Below, piece by piece: positions 9,201 through 17,440 of a DNA stretch of 64,000 nucleotides. Within the stretch, counting starts at the first letter, position 1, and every line of letters begins with the position of its first letter. The notes beneath the pieces were generated by a model, which made no database searches, was not told the origin of the DNA, and saw only the letters and a program-made list of their open reading frames with translations. The DNA is from Nitrospirota bacterium (GTDB lineage: Bacteria; Nitrospirota; Leptospirillia; Leptospirillales; Leptospirillaceae), in contig JAJYYA010000024.1 in NCBI GenBank assembly GCA_021801345.1, forward strand, positions 105,612 to 169,611, written 5' to 3'. Position numbers and translations under genes: made by a program.

Positions 9201-9486
9201 AGGGCTTTCGGCGATGGAGGCGGCGATCCGGGCGGGAGCCACAAGGCTTCGGCCCGTGCTCATGACGGCCACGGCCATGATCCTGGGGATGCTCCCGATG
9301 GCTCTGGGGCTAGGAAGCGGAGGGGAGCAGAACGCTCCCCTCGGACGGGCGGTGATCGGAGGGCTCCTCGTGGGAACGGTCTCGACGCTCTTTCTTGTGC
9401 CGACCCTCTACGGCGTCATGCGCCGGACAATGCCCAACCGCTTTCGCTACGACGAGATTTTCCGGAAGTCTCTCGGGCACGACTGA
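6298..9486 (+). CDS. RND-family multidrug/solute efflux transporter (AcrB/HAE1-like)
   Basis: A 1062-residue inner-membrane proton antiporter, full length for the HAE1 group. The N-terminus MWLVRIAMKRPFTIFVLSAV is typical. The two large periplasmic loops and two six-helix blocks are present. TM4 carries GMLVDDATVAIENIERN, with the paired acidic residues of the proton relay. TM10 has VGVATANSILVVTFAND, and the second repeat has ATAMILGMLPMALGLGSGGEQNAPL. It would work with a membrane-fusion protein and an outer-membrane channel. Neither is adjacent: upstream is the BrnT locus and downstream a convergent gene. Partners must be encoded elsewhere. Confidence 0.93.
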   Translation: MWLVRIAMKRPFTIFVLSAVILIAGILSFFRMKLDIFPVIDIPVVNVVWNYPGLSALDMEERIVLIAERAYSTTVNGISRIESESINGTGLIKVYFHQGSSIAGAIAQINAVSETLLRIAPPGTVPPNIIQYNASNVPIAELEIGSKTVSEQKLYDYGLNFIRVRLFTIPGLSTPAPFGGKMRQVMVDINPGRLYGYGLSPNDVVQTLTASNIIVPAGTAKIGDQEVDIMINGSPSTLKGLGELPVRSVEGRIVRLRDVATVHDGYAVQENIVRVNGHRSTYLAIYKHADASTLAVIESVRKILPMIQKFSPPGINLKLVFDQSVFVKNALLDVLKEAGIGTVLVSLMIALFLRDLRASFIVFLSIPLSILSALFFLNLTGQSLNIMTLGGLALAIGMLVDDATVAIENIERNRSLTPEPLRAVWDGANQVAVPAFVGTMAIVIVFFPVILLRGVSQFLYTPLAYSVVFAMLASYILSRTMVVTLSMMLHRGGMVQPAPPSLFLRGFEELKNRYEGVLRQAVTHPGRTMGLSGLIILLFLLLLSRVGLDFFPKTDAGLLALHMRAPVGSRIEVTDRYAREVEETIRSIIPQGEIDSIDINMGLPVYYNLAFYQTDSIGPGDADFLISLKSRHRSVFLYEKKIRERLAQKFPALSFWFKPADIISQVLDFGLSAPIDIQVEGRNLEASDRVARKIRQIVRNVPGAVDVAIPQVLHYPALFVRTDRDNALQVGMTQNDVATNLLVSLASSSLIAPNYWVNPKNTVNYIVAVQTPTERISSPAELDHLALRPAQGSVANISAAMALPSPAPTVQYLSNVASVGMGTIPGSISHYTVQRVEDVLVNVSDRSLGSVYQDIRKALAGYTLPPGTILRFRGQSAEMFDSFRHFGLGLILAALLVYLLLVMNFQSFLDPFIILMSVPAGLSGVAVALFATQTTLNVESAMGAIMVVGVATANSILVVTFANDLRGEGLSAMEAAIRAGATRLRPVLMTATAMILGMLPMALGLGSGGEQNAPLGRAVIGGLLVGTVSTLFLVPTLYGVMRRTMPNRFRYDEIFRKSLGHD

Positions 9487-9515
9487 CGGAGCCGTCTTCG
9501 TCGAAAGACCTCTTC

Positions 9516-10982
9516 TCAGGCGTCATTGACCGTCCCGATGGAGGGGTTCTCCAAAAGCTTGGACATGTTCGCGCCGAGTCGCAGGAGAAAACTGTCGAGT
9601 TCCCGGGGATCGGGGGTGCGCCAGCGTGTATGGACGACAAGGACCTTCCGAAACCAGGGGCGCTCCATCGTCTCCTGGGACTTCCCTCCCCCGGCCGGAA
9701 TCAGCCCCGCCGAAAGGGCTGCGAGGAGCGCTCCAGCCCTTTGCTCCTCCTTGCCCGCCAGGATCACATGGAAGGTTCCCGGGGGCTCCCCGAAGACGAT
9801 TGTTCCCGGGCCGACCGTCCGAACAATCTCGCGAACGACGAAGGCGCGAACCTTTTCCGGCTCCTCCCCCCTCTCCATGAGGATTCGCCTTTTTTCGGGA
9901 CTGTCGAAGGAAAGGGAAAGAACGCTTATCGGAGCGGAAGGCGATCGGTGAGAGATCTCGAAGAGCCTCTCCTTGAAGGACTCCGACCCCAGAAGGCCGG
10001 AGGGGTCGGGAGCATCGGCGACGGGTCGGGGAGAGGAGAGGGCATCGACCACCAGGACCGCCGGGGGACCGTCCCCCTCCTCCATCGGAATGACAAGGCG
10101 GGTCCGAACCTCCCCCTCTCCCAGGGACACCTCTTCAAAGGACTCCACCGCCTCAATTTTCGTCTCCTCTTCTTCGAAGCTTCTGAGAAATCCTCCGTCG
10201 TCTTGGGAAATCTCGTCCGAAAGCCTCCACTCCTTCGTTTTTTCATCCTGAAGATAGAGCTGGGCCCGGATCCTGACGAAGGACTTCCCCTTCCCGATCC
10301 TCTCTTTCATCCTCTCGAGGATCCCGGAGCGGGCCTTCAAAGAGTCCCTCCATTGGGCGCCGATCCTTTTGAAGGCCGGGAGGGAGAATGCCCGCTCCCG
10401 GCTCTCTCCGGAATGGAACCGGCGGGCGACAAAAAGGAGTATCCCCCCTCCCGCGAGAAACAAGGCAAGAAAAAAGAGAGGGGAGCGGATCAAAAGGGCG
10501 GATCGCTCCGACATCTTCTCCCCGTGCTCCTTGAGGGGAGGGGTAACGGGCTTCACGGGGATCTGGGAAAGGATCCTCCGGGCCTCGGAGATCGCCTCCC
10601 GGGGAGGGACCGCCTCCCCCGGGGGCAGGGAGCGGGAACGGACGATCTCGCCCTTGAGAACGGCAATCCGGTCGCGAAGGAGCAACTCCTGCCCTGAGAC
10701 GACTTCCCCTTGCCCGCAGACGGACCAGAGCTTCTCCTGGCGTTCGAGGTCTCCCAGGAGATAGAGCATCCGGTCGTAGTTGAAGGAGGGCGCCCCCTGC
10801 ATCCGGTCGAAAAAACGGTTGAGGCGGCCGATGGACTGACCGAGGGATCGGGAGAGGTCGGAGGGGGAGCTCCCGGGAGGACAGGCCGAGTGGGCGAAAG
10901 GGGGAAGAAAAAAGGGCAAGAAGAGAAGCCCGATGAGAAGGACGAAAAAAGAACGGGCCCGGAGGCCGCTCCCAAGCGGCAT
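9516..10982 (-). CDS. Membrane protein with periplasmic coiled-coil part and degenerate GGDEF-like C-terminus
   Basis: 488 residues. A basic start and a hydrophobic stretch (SFFVLLIGLLFLPFFLPPFA) look like a signal peptide. A helical periplasmic part of ~130 residues precedes a transmembrane span (LIRSPLFFLALFLAGGGILLFVARRF, about 165-190). The cytoplasmic part has a GAF-like strand pattern (RTRLVIPMEEGDGPPAVLVV), then a region with ISVLSLSFDSPEKRR and GTIVFGEPPGTFHVILAG. That spacing resembles a GGDEF domain lacking the GG(D/E)EF loop. I infer a catalytically dead nucleotide-cyclase-like sensor. It lies 71 bases downstream of the sulfite reductase gene on the same strand, with a hairpin between. 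No known name. Confidence 0.55.
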   Translation of the reverse strand: MPLGSGLRARSFFVLLIGLLFLPFFLPPFAHSACPPGSSPSDLSRSLGQSIGRLNRFFDRMQGAPSFNYDRMLYLLGDLERQEKLWSVCGQGEVVSGQELLLRDRIAVLKGEIVRSRSLPPGEAVPPREAISEARRILSQIPVKPVTPPLKEHGEKMSERSALLIRSPLFFLALFLAGGGILLFVARRFHSGESRERAFSLPAFKRIGAQWRDSLKARSGILERMKERIGKGKSFVRIRAQLYLQDEKTKEWRLSDEISQDDGGFLRSFEEEETKIEAVESFEEVSLGEGEVRTRLVIPMEEGDGPPAVLVVDALSSPRPVADAPDPSGLLGSESFKERLFEISHRSPSAPISVLSLSFDSPEKRRILMERGEEPEKVRAFVVREIVRTVGPGTIVFGEPPGTFHVILAGKEEQRAGALLAALSAGLIPAGGGKSQETMERPWFRKVLVVHTRWRTPDPRELDSFLLRLGANMSKLLENPSIGTVNDA

Positions 10983-11024
10983 TTTCGTCTCCTGTGCCAG
11001 GAGGGGGGACCCTTCAAAAGACGA

Positions 11025-11060
11025 CCCCTGACCGGAGCGTGAACGATGGCCGGTCAGGGG
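11025..11060 (-). terminator. Hairpin at the end of the sulfite/nitrite reductase gene
   Basis: CCCCTGACCGG (11025-11035) pairs with CCGGTCAGGGG (11050-11060), 11 bp with a 14-base loop. Read on the minus strand the stem is followed by TCGTCTTTT. The stop codon of the upstream gene sits inside the stem. It looks like a weak intrinsic terminator or attenuator between the two minus-strand genes. Confidence 0.6.
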
Positions 11061-12730
11061 CGAAGGACAAGCCCTTCGGAAAAGATGCGAAGCTCTTCGG
11101 GTGTCCCCTTGTCGAGAAGACCGATCCAGTCCGTCCCCGTGCGGTCGAGAAAGGCTCGGAACGTCTCATCATTTTGGCAGTTTGCCCGGTAGAAGGCAAG
11201 AATCCGGGTCACGAACGGGACCACCTGCTCCTTCTGGAGCCGCACTCCGGTGCGGCGGCTGACCGAGATCTCTCCCTCCCGGCCCTCCCGTCCTCCCCCG
11301 ACGAAAAGATCGAACCCGTCCTCCGTCCCGTTGTCGCCGTTTTTTCCCTGGACGCCGGAGAGGCCGATGTCGGCGATCCTCATCTGCCCGCAGTCGTTGG
11401 GGCACCCAGACAGGTGGATATAGGGAGGGGAGGAGAGGCCGGGAAGCGACTCCTCGAGCCTTTCCGCCAGGGTCTCTCCCAGCTCCTTGGTTTCGGCCAG
11501 AGCCAGCCGGCAGAAGCTTTTTCCGGTGCAGGAGACGACACGGGAGGCAAAGGCCGCCTTTCCTCCGATCCCGCTCCCCGAAAGAGCCGCTTCGAAAAGG
11601 GGGATCTCCGAAAGGGAGAGCCCCGGGAGAAGGACGTTCTGCTGGGAGGTGAGCCGGACCTCTCCCTTTCCGAAGCGTTCGGCAAGGAGGGCGATCCGTT
11701 CGATCGTCCCGGGAGAGAGAGCCCCCCCGTTCACGGCAAGCCCCGCATAGAACCGACCGTCCTTCTGGGAATGGATGCCCAGGTGGTCCCGCTCCTCGCG
11801 GACGGGCATCCTGGGAAGAAGGGTCGTCCCCAGGGAGGGAAGTCTCTCGCCCAGGATCTCCTCAAGCCGCTCGGCAAAGGTATCGATCGTCCATCCCTGG
11901 TCGAGGAAGAGGAACTTGAGACGGGCCCGCTCCCGCTTTTCGCGGAGCTCTTCGCGATCCCGAAAAAGGGTCGCGATGGCCAAAAGGACGGGGACGACCT
12001 TGGCGGGAGAAATAAAGCGGGGCAGAAGAAGGGAGAGGTGGGGACGGGTGGAAAGTCCTCCCCCCACCCGGAAGACGTAACCCTCTCCCTGCTCGGGGTG
12101 AAGGACCGGGAGGATCCCCACGTCGTTGATCTCGGGGTAGGTGCAGCCGCAGGAGTCCCCGGCGAAGGTGATCTTGAACTTCCGGGGAAGGTTGTAGAAG
12201 AGGGGGTTCCCGTTTAGAGCGCTCTCGACCTCGGAGAGAAGCTTTCGGTCGAGGGAGCGCCCGTCGGAGAGAAGGTCCGCGACGGGACAGGCGGTGATGT
12301 TCCTCGTATCGTCCCCGCAGGCGCCCTGGGTTGACAGTCCCACGGAAGCCAGGGTTCTGAAGAGGGGGCGGAGAGAGGCCGCCTCGACATGATGAAACTG
12401 GATGTTCTGCCGGACGGTGATGTCGGCCGTTCCCCGGGCATAGTCTTCGGAAATCGTCCCAAGAGCCCGAAGCTGGCGAACCGTGAGGCGTCCCCCGGGG
12501 ATCCGGACACGGACCATGAATCGCTCGGTCGTCCCCCCCCGGACGCCCTGACCGTCCCCCTGTGGGTAGAGTCCCCACCAGCGGGTCCGCACGTCGAGCT
12601 CTTCGCGGGACAAGGCTCCGGCTCCATTGTCGGCGCCCGAGAGGATCACCTCGAGAAGTTCCCAGGGGTTGCCCGCCCCCTTGATCCGTTCGTGCCGCGC
12701 CGCCTTGGACTCCCCCGCCGACTTCTCCAT
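11054..12730 (-). CDS. Ferredoxin-dependent sulfite/nitrite reductase (siroheme, 4Fe-4S)
   Basis: 558 residues, the usual size for NirA/Sir proteins. Two ferredoxin-like halves each pair with a siroheme-fold domain. The first half has GGRLTVRQLRALGTISEDYA and RQNIQFHHV, the second VRLTSQQNVLLPGL. The cluster ligands are CTGKSFC and, ~40 residues on, CPNDC, giving the expected C-x5-C ... C-x3-C. The enzyme reduces sulfite to sulfide or nitrite to ammonia with six electrons in the cytosol. Sequence alone does not separate the two; a sulfur-assimilation role is a guess. A strong site (TTAGGAGGGGGC) precedes the ATG at 12730, with an AT-rich promoter region behind it. Confidence 0.9.
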   Translation of the reverse strand: MEKSAGESKAARHERIKGAGNPWELLEVILSGADNGAGALSREELDVRTRWWGLYPQGDGQGVRGGTTERFMVRVRIPGGRLTVRQLRALGTISEDYARGTADITVRQNIQFHHVEAASLRPLFRTLASVGLSTQGACGDDTRNITACPVADLLSDGRSLDRKLLSEVESALNGNPLFYNLPRKFKITFAGDSCGCTYPEINDVGILPVLHPEQGEGYVFRVGGGLSTRPHLSLLLPRFISPAKVVPVLLAIATLFRDREELREKRERARLKFLFLDQGWTIDTFAERLEEILGERLPSLGTTLLPRMPVREERDHLGIHSQKDGRFYAGLAVNGGALSPGTIERIALLAERFGKGEVRLTSQQNVLLPGLSLSEIPLFEAALSGSGIGGKAAFASRVVSCTGKSFCRLALAETKELGETLAERLEESLPGLSSPPYIHLSGCPNDCGQMRIADIGLSGVQGKNGDNGTEDGFDLFVGGGREGREGEISVSRRTGVRLQKEQVVPFVTRILAFYRANCQNDETFRAFLDRTGTDWIGLLDKGTPEELRIFSEGLVLRP

Positions 12731-12841
12731 GCCCCCTCCTAACTAATATTATTAAATTAATAACTTTATAACATATTTCATGAAGAGTCGTCAAGGGCGG
12801 GCTCGGGAGAAGGATTGCTCCTAAAAAACGTCTTCTCTTTC

Positions 12842-12870
12842 TTGACTTTTTTCTTGTTTTTGAGGATATT
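12842..12870 (+). promoter_or_regulatory. Sigma-70-type promoter for the lipoprotein gene
   Basis: TTGACT at 12842-12847 and GATATT at 12865-12870 are separated by 17 bases. The spacer is T-rich. Placement 58 bases ahead of the GTG start at 12928 fits. The divergent sulfite reductase gene starts about 110 bases to the left, so this 197-base interval probably holds both promoters. Confidence 0.5.
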
Positions 12871-12927
12871 GGAGAAATAATCGATAGGATTGGTAGCTGT
12901 TCAACATCATGAAATCAAGGGATACGG

Positions 12928-14313
12928 GTGTCTGATCTTTTTTCTACGGAAGAGCTCGAGGATCGCAGACACCGGAGAGCGGATTTTCTGTCGGGAGGTT
13001 TTTTCCGGGAGGGGCGGTCCTATCCGGGAAATCTCCTGCGGATTGTCTTTCTGCCTCTTCTCCTGACGCTTCTTGCCTCCTGCGGCAACCCCCCCTCGAA
13101 CTCGAACAACATCAACTTCCCCTACGGGATGGCGGTCTGCTCCTTCACCTGCAACGCCTACAGTCAGACGGGCACCCCTGCCTCCATCGGAACCCCCTTC
13201 GCCGCCGTCACAAGCTACGGCTCCCGGCAGGTATTGATCTTCACGGGCTACACGAACTCCTCCTCAAACGCCTGGCTCATCTCGAACAACTCCCTCTCCC
13301 CCAATACCTCTCTCTACAACTCGCTTCAGGGTCCGGACGGTCTTTTGATCTCCTCCCAGGGGTTCACAACTTCGAACGGCTACTCCTGTCCCGCCCCCGT
13401 TCTTTACGGGTCCGACGGCATCGGCAATCTCGTGGGCATCTGGTGCGCCTTCAACCCGAACGACGGATCGAACCCGGGGCCGACCATCAAGATTTCCTCG
13501 GGCGCCTTCCAGTCTCCGGAGGGGCTCGCCCTCGACTGGGTGAACAGCTCCGGAACCGTTCTTTCCGCTCCGATCCTCTTCGTGGCCAACCCCGGCTCCT
13601 CCAATATTCTGGCCTTCGATCTTTCCCAGATCACGGGGGGGGGAACGGCGAATCTCTCCCCCTCCGGGGGGCTCGTCGCCGGGACCAACGGCGGACTCCC
13701 CTTCGGCCAGCCGGCCAACCTCACCGGCCTCAACGGTCCGGCCTTCGTCGCCTTCTCGAACTCCCGGAACACCCTCTTCGTCTCCAATACGGGCAACAGC
13801 CAGGTCAATCTCTACGGCAACGGCTATTGCATCGGGGTGAACCAGGAGCCATTGAACAGCAATCGGCCAACCGACTGCTCGAACAACCAGAACGTGACGC
13901 CCTCCGTCTGGTTCAGCGGCTCGAACACCTATCTCTCCTCCCCCAGCGGGATCGCCTACTACCAGGGAGGGCTCTACGTGGTCGATCCCTCCGCCGGGTC
14001 GGTCCTCATCTGGGACAACGTCATGAACACGGTCACCCCGGGCGGAAATATCGGACCGACGCGCCGCATCAACGGGTCGAACACGAACCAGAGCTATCCG
14101 TACGCACTGGCGATCGACGGAAACACCAGCGTTCCCCCGGGCAACACCTTCTACGTCTCCCAGCTGGGGAACGGAAAGATTCTGGGATACAATAACGCAA
14201 CGACGATTTCCGGGAACATCGCCCCGACCTATACGATCGGCGTCACCAACCCCTCCCTCTCCTCGGGCAATGGCAGCGGAGGCGGATCCACCGGCTATCC
14301 TGGATTCCCGTAG
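12928..14313 (+). CDS. Secreted lipoprotein, probable beta-propeller
   Basis: 461 residues starting with GTG at 12928. After a basic segment, the hydrophobic stretch ends in LLTLLASCGN, a lipobox with Cys at about residue 52. The mature part is rich in Ser, Asn, Gly and Thr. It contains spaced motifs of NHL/SMP-30-like propellers: SPEGLALDW, APILFVANPGSSNILAFDLS, GPAFVAFSNSRNTLFVSNTGNSQVNLY, SGIAYYQGGLYVVDPSAGSV and YALAIDGN. It likely folds as a beta-propeller anchored to the outer membrane. Ligand unknown. The next gene encodes a second lipoprotein of similar composition, 78 bases on, so the two are probably co-expressed. Confidence 0.7.
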   Translation: MSDLFSTEELEDRRHRRADFLSGGFFREGRSYPGNLLRIVFLPLLLTLLASCGNPPSNSNNINFPYGMAVCSFTCNAYSQTGTPASIGTPFAAVTSYGSRQVLIFTGYTNSSSNAWLISNNSLSPNTSLYNSLQGPDGLLISSQGFTTSNGYSCPAPVLYGSDGIGNLVGIWCAFNPNDGSNPGPTIKISSGAFQSPEGLALDWVNSSGTVLSAPILFVANPGSSNILAFDLSQITGGGTANLSPSGGLVAGTNGGLPFGQPANLTGLNGPAFVAFSNSRNTLFVSNTGNSQVNLYGNGYCIGVNQEPLNSNRPTDCSNNQNVTPSVWFSGSNTYLSSPSGIAYYQGGLYVVDPSAGSVLIWDNVMNTVTPGGNIGPTRRINGSNTNQSYPYALAIDGNTSVPPGNTFYVSQLGNGKILGYNNATTISGNIAPTYTIGVTNPSLSSGNGSGGGSTGYPGFP

Positions 14314-14391
14314 GGGCCAAAACGGGCTTGAAGAGGAACGGACTTTTCCTCCTCCCCCAGAAAAAGACAACAAAGACGAGGCGAGACGACT

Positions 14392-15555
14392 GTGACAGAA
14401 CGCGCGACGCGAGACAAAAAAGACGGACGGAACCGGGCAGGACTTCTGACGGGAGCTTCGCCCCTGCTCCTGGCGGGGGCACTCCTTTTTTCAGCCTGCT
14501 CCGGGAATACGAACAGCTCGGGCCCGGCCGCGCCTCTTCCGACGGGACAGACCGGCTCGATCTCGGCACTTTCGAATAATACGGGGAACTGCTATCTTTC
14601 CGACCCGGGAACGAGCTCCTGTGCGACGGCCGTCTACAAGGGGACCTATTCCGTCACGGCTCTGGCGACACTCTCCTCCGCCGGGACCAACACCCTCTAC
14701 TACGGGGACAGTCACGGGAACGTCGCCTCATCCTCCGTAACCTCCTCCACTCCCCCCGCGACTACGGCAAGCTGCCTGTCGGGATCAGGAGCCGGCTCAA
14801 TCCTGGCGCTGGCCGCCGGAGGCTCAACCCTCGTCTATGCCACCTCCGGAGGAATCAAGACGCTGACATCGGCCTGCGGGGCCGGATCGACCCTGTCCAC
14901 AACCCTCACCAACGTCTCGGGACTGGCCTACAACGCGAGCGCCGGCCTCTTCGTCGGAGTGACCTCGAACGCCTCCTACTTCACCTGCTCGAGCACGAGC
15001 TGCACGAGCCCCCAGACCCTTCCGAACCTCCAGGACACGAGCCCCAACATCACCGCCGTCGCCTCCGACCCCACCCAATCGATCGTCTACATCCTCTCGA
15101 TCGGCTCCTCCACAAACCGCATCTACAGCTACTACCTCAGCGGGGGGACCCTGACCTATCTCGGCAACTACTCGGGAAACGAGCTCAACTATCCCTCGGG
15201 GATCGCCCTCTTCCAGGGGAACAACCCCACACAGAACTACTGCACGAGCGGATCCTGCACCTTCATGGACGTGACCAACACAGGCAACGCCACCGTCACG
15301 CAGTACGTTCTCACCTACTCGGGAAGCGGCGCCCAGACCAGCGTCTCGATCAACCAGTTCAACAACGCCTATTTCAACTGCGACCTCATCAACTCGGCGG
15401 CCGTCGCAGCCTTCCCCACCCCGACAAACGGCCTTCTTCCCAAACCCGACCTCTTCCTCGGCGAACAGGGAACCTCCTACGGCTCCTGCATGGGGACCTC
15501 CTCGACCGCCTCTTACGGGAACAACGTGACCGCCTACACGATCACGGGAGAGTAA
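14392..15555 (+). CDS. Secreted lipoprotein, Ser/Thr/Gly-rich
   Basis: 387 residues with GTG start at 14392. A long basic head precedes the hydrophobic core GASPLLLAGALLFSACSGN, whose FSAC lipobox predicts lipid modification and export. The mature part contains many Cys residues, including paired ones (SCLSGSGAGS, FTCSSTSCTSPQ, NYCTSGSCTFMD), and repeating strands such as VASDPTQSIVYILSIG and YPSGIALFQGN that suggest a propeller like its upstream neighbour. The even number and close spacing of cysteines suggest disulfides in an oxidising periplasm or at the surface. I know no named homologue. Confidence 0.65.
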   Translation: MTERATRDKKDGRNRAGLLTGASPLLLAGALLFSACSGNTNSSGPAAPLPTGQTGSISALSNNTGNCYLSDPGTSSCATAVYKGTYSVTALATLSSAGTNTLYYGDSHGNVASSSVTSSTPPATTASCLSGSGAGSILALAAGGSTLVYATSGGIKTLTSACGAGSTLSTTLTNVSGLAYNASAGLFVGVTSNASYFTCSSTSCTSPQTLPNLQDTSPNITAVASDPTQSIVYILSIGSSTNRIYSYYLSGGTLTYLGNYSGNELNYPSGIALFQGNNPTQNYCTSGSCTFMDVTNTGNATVTQYVLTYSGSGAQTSVSINQFNNAYFNCDLINSAAVAAFPTPTNGLLPKPDLFLGEQGTSYGSCMGTSSTASYGNNVTAYTITGE

Positions 15556-15585
15556 TCCTCCGGAAGACAGGCAAGGAGGGCCGGC

Positions 15586-16578
15586 ATGACCCGGACGACT
15601 CCGGATGTCGAGCGACTTCTCGACCGGTTCGAGGAGGAGCTTCTATTAGGAAAAAGGCGATCTCCGAACACGGTGCTGGCCTACCTCTCGGATCTCCGGA
15701 CCTTCTCCCGTCATCTTGCGGAAGAGGGAGGAAGCCTTCTCTCCTTCGACCGGGAGGCGGTCTCCCGCTATGAAGACAGCCGTCCCGATCTCTCCCTTCG
15801 CTCCCGGGCCCGTCTCCTCTCCTCGATTCGCGCCTGGGGACGGTTTCTTGAGGCCTCCGGGCTTTGCCAGGATGCGGAAGAGACGCCTGCCGCCCCGCAC
15901 ATTCCCAGAACCCTTCCCCGCATCCTGGGCCAGGAGGAGATCGAACGCCTGATCGAAGCCCCGGATCCAAAGCGTCCCGAGGGAATCCGTGACCGGGCGA
16001 TCCTGTCCTTCTTCTATGCCTCGGGTCTCCGGGTCTCCGAGCTTGCGACCGTGACCCTCGACCGGGTCGACCTCAAGACAGGGGCTCTCCGGGTCACAGG
16101 AAAGGGCGCCAAGGAGCGGGTGAGCTTTCTCGACGAGCGCACAAGGCGCCTCCTCTCCGACTATCTCTCCTTTGTTCGCCCCCTTTTTGCCACGTCGAAA
16201 GCGGAAATCTTCCTCGCAAGAAGCGGCGAGCCCCTTACCCGCCAGGCCCTCTGGACCCTTATCAAGAAACACGGACGCACAGCCGGCATCACCTCGCCCC
16301 TTTCTCCCCACGTCCTGCGCCACTCCTTTGCCACCCACCTGCTGGAGAAAGGGCTCGACATCCGGTCGATCCAGCTTCTTCTAGGCCACGAAGATATCCG
16401 TACGACCGAAATCTATACGCACGTCTCCTTGGCACACCTCGAGCGGACCCTAAAGGAGCACCATCCGAGGGGAAAGGCGCAATCCCGAGATGAGGAGGAA
16501 GACGCAAGGCAAAGAAGAGAGAATAGGGAGAAGGGAGATAGGGCGGCGAATGGGGAGCCCGATCGGTCAAAAAAATGA
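15586..16578 (+). CDS. xerD: Site-specific tyrosine recombinase XerD/XerC type
   Basis: 330 residues; ATG at 15586 behind AAGGAGGG. The N-terminal SAM-like DNA-binding domain (LLLGKRRSPNTVLAYLSDL) is followed by the catalytic domain with the full set: Arg in SGLRVSEL, Lys in GKGAKERVSF, HxxR in HVLRHSFATHLLEKG, and GHEDIRTTEIYTHV with the second His and the Tyr nucleophile. It resolves chromosome dimers at dif with its Xer partner. About 45 hydrophilic residues extend past the usual end. The extension and stop codon lie within the 45-bp repeat at 16567-16611, so the present C-terminus may have been reshaped by the neighbouring integration event. Confidence 0.88.
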   Translation: MTRTTPDVERLLDRFEEELLLGKRRSPNTVLAYLSDLRTFSRHLAEEGGSLLSFDREAVSRYEDSRPDLSLRSRARLLSSIRAWGRFLEASGLCQDAEETPAAPHIPRTLPRILGQEEIERLIEAPDPKRPEGIRDRAILSFFYASGLRVSELATVTLDRVDLKTGALRVTGKGAKERVSFLDERTRRLLSDYLSFVRPLFATSKAEIFLARSGEPLTRQALWTLIKKHGRTAGITSPLSPHVLRHSFATHLLEKGLDIRSIQLLLGHEDIRTTEIYTHVSLAHLERTLKEHHPRGKAQSRDEEEDARQRRENREKGDRAANGEPDRSKK

Positions 16579-16611
16579 GAGTAGTTTCAGGACAAGAGGA
16601 TCGAGCGCCGA
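16567..16611 (+). repeat. Direct repeat copy 1: candidate attachment site duplicating the hemW 3' end
   Basis: 45 bases matching 18606-18650 at 42 of 45 positions in the same orientation. On the minus strand both encode the terminal residues SALDPLVLKLLSFF followed by a stop. Only the 18606 copy is joined to a complete hemW. This copy overlaps the last codons and stop of xerD. The arrangement is what integration into the 3' end of hemW would leave. Confidence 0.7.
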
Positions 16612-16960
16612 AAGGCGGTGACCGGTATAGGACCTCCATTGATGAAGTTGATTCGCGAACGATTGCTCAGCCGGATTCCTGCGGTCATCTTCAGACGGCG
16701 CTTTTGGGTCGATGAAGCAAATCGCCTTCGAGTCGTCTTGTCGATCCTCTCCCTCCGGTCAGAAGAGCCGGCAGGAACAAGCCTCAACATTCAGTGGGGG
16801 AAATCGGGCTTAGGGCCCGTAATGCAATAAAGTATCCGCTAGAAACCCGTGAGACTTTGCCAATGGCGCTATCTCAGAGCAGACTCGAGACCTTTATTGT
16901 TTTCAAGGCCCTTAACATGAATGCCTTGGTCACCCTTGCTCGCAAGGGAATAGCAAGAAC
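16612..16960. other. No convincing gene; left part of the decayed integrative element
   Basis: Short frames exist on both strands but none has a start site, length or residue pattern I would trust. The stretch begins where similarity to the hemW 3' end stops. It is probably degenerate DNA brought in by the integrative element. Confidence 0.4.
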
Positions 16961-17224
16961 TCAGGGATGAACCGCGAAAAGCTTGCCGAGGATGAGGAGG
17001 GAGAGACCGAGAGTAAATCCGATCATCCACTTCAGAAGAACGTTATCGGAATGGACGGCATCGATTTTCTTTTCCAGCTCGGCTTTGACCCCGATCAGAT
17101 CGGACTTGGTGGCGAGTTCGCCCGAGGCAACATGGCTCCAGGCGCGAGCCAAGGCTTCCGCCTGTTCTGGAGAAAAGCCTGCATCTTTAAGTTCTGTGGC
17201 CACGGCCAACGTGTCGAAGGTCAT
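16961..17224 (-). CDS. DUF1640-like coiled-coil membrane protein
   Basis: 87 residues when started at the ATG at 17224, which follows GAAAGGAGATGCG. The upstream in-frame start gives five more residues but lacks this site. The order is: MTFDTLAVATELKDAGFSPE, a helix LATKSDLIGVKAELEKKIDAV with heptad spacing, and a C-terminal membrane anchor (LKWMIGFTLGLSLLILGKLFA). This matches short DUF1640/CCDC90-like proteins common on bacterial mobile DNA, of unknown function. It sits 38 bases downstream of an integrase remnant on the same strand, inside the repeat-bounded segment. Confidence 0.75.
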   Translation of the reverse strand: MTFDTLAVATELKDAGFSPEQAEALARAWSHVASGELATKSDLIGVKAELEKKIDAVHSDNVLLKWMIGFTLGLSLLILGKLFAVHP

Positions 17225-17262
17225 CGCATCTCCTTTCACTCGATTCTACGGGATTAGCGACG

Positions 17263-17440
17263 CTATTTCAACAGCTTCGACAGATCCTCCGCCTTCAGAT
17301 GAGCATACCTTTTCAACATCTGCAATGTCTTGTGACGGGTGATGGCCGACACCTGCATGTTCATCCCTTCTCGAAGAACCGGCTCGTGACCACGTGCCGG
17401 ATCGTGAAATGTGAGGTCCACCCCAGGAAAGCCGGATCCG
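17263..17440 (-). pseudogene. Tyrosine integrase C-terminal remnant, frameshifted
   Basis: On the minus strand one frame reads VDLTFHD. A second frame continues with RHVVTSRFFEKGM, and the first frame then resumes with NMQVSAITRHKTLQMLKRYAH, ending LKAEDLSKLLK and a stop at 17263-17265. Together these give the integrase box FHDxRHxxxSRFFEKG and GHKTLQMxxRYAH, with the tyrosine nucleophile present and Gly of 'GHK' changed to Arg. At least one frameshift separates the parts, and the N-terminal two thirds is missing. It is the best evidence that this segment was an integrated mobile element. Confidence 0.75.

Noticed and set aside
10994..12217. 407-codon open frame on the plus strand
   Set aside because: Antisense to the sulfite/nitrite reductase, whose motifs are clear on the minus strand.
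16587..16790. 67-codon minus-strand open frame near the left attachment repeat
   Set aside because: Does not use the HemW-like frame, lacks a start site and has no recognisable features.
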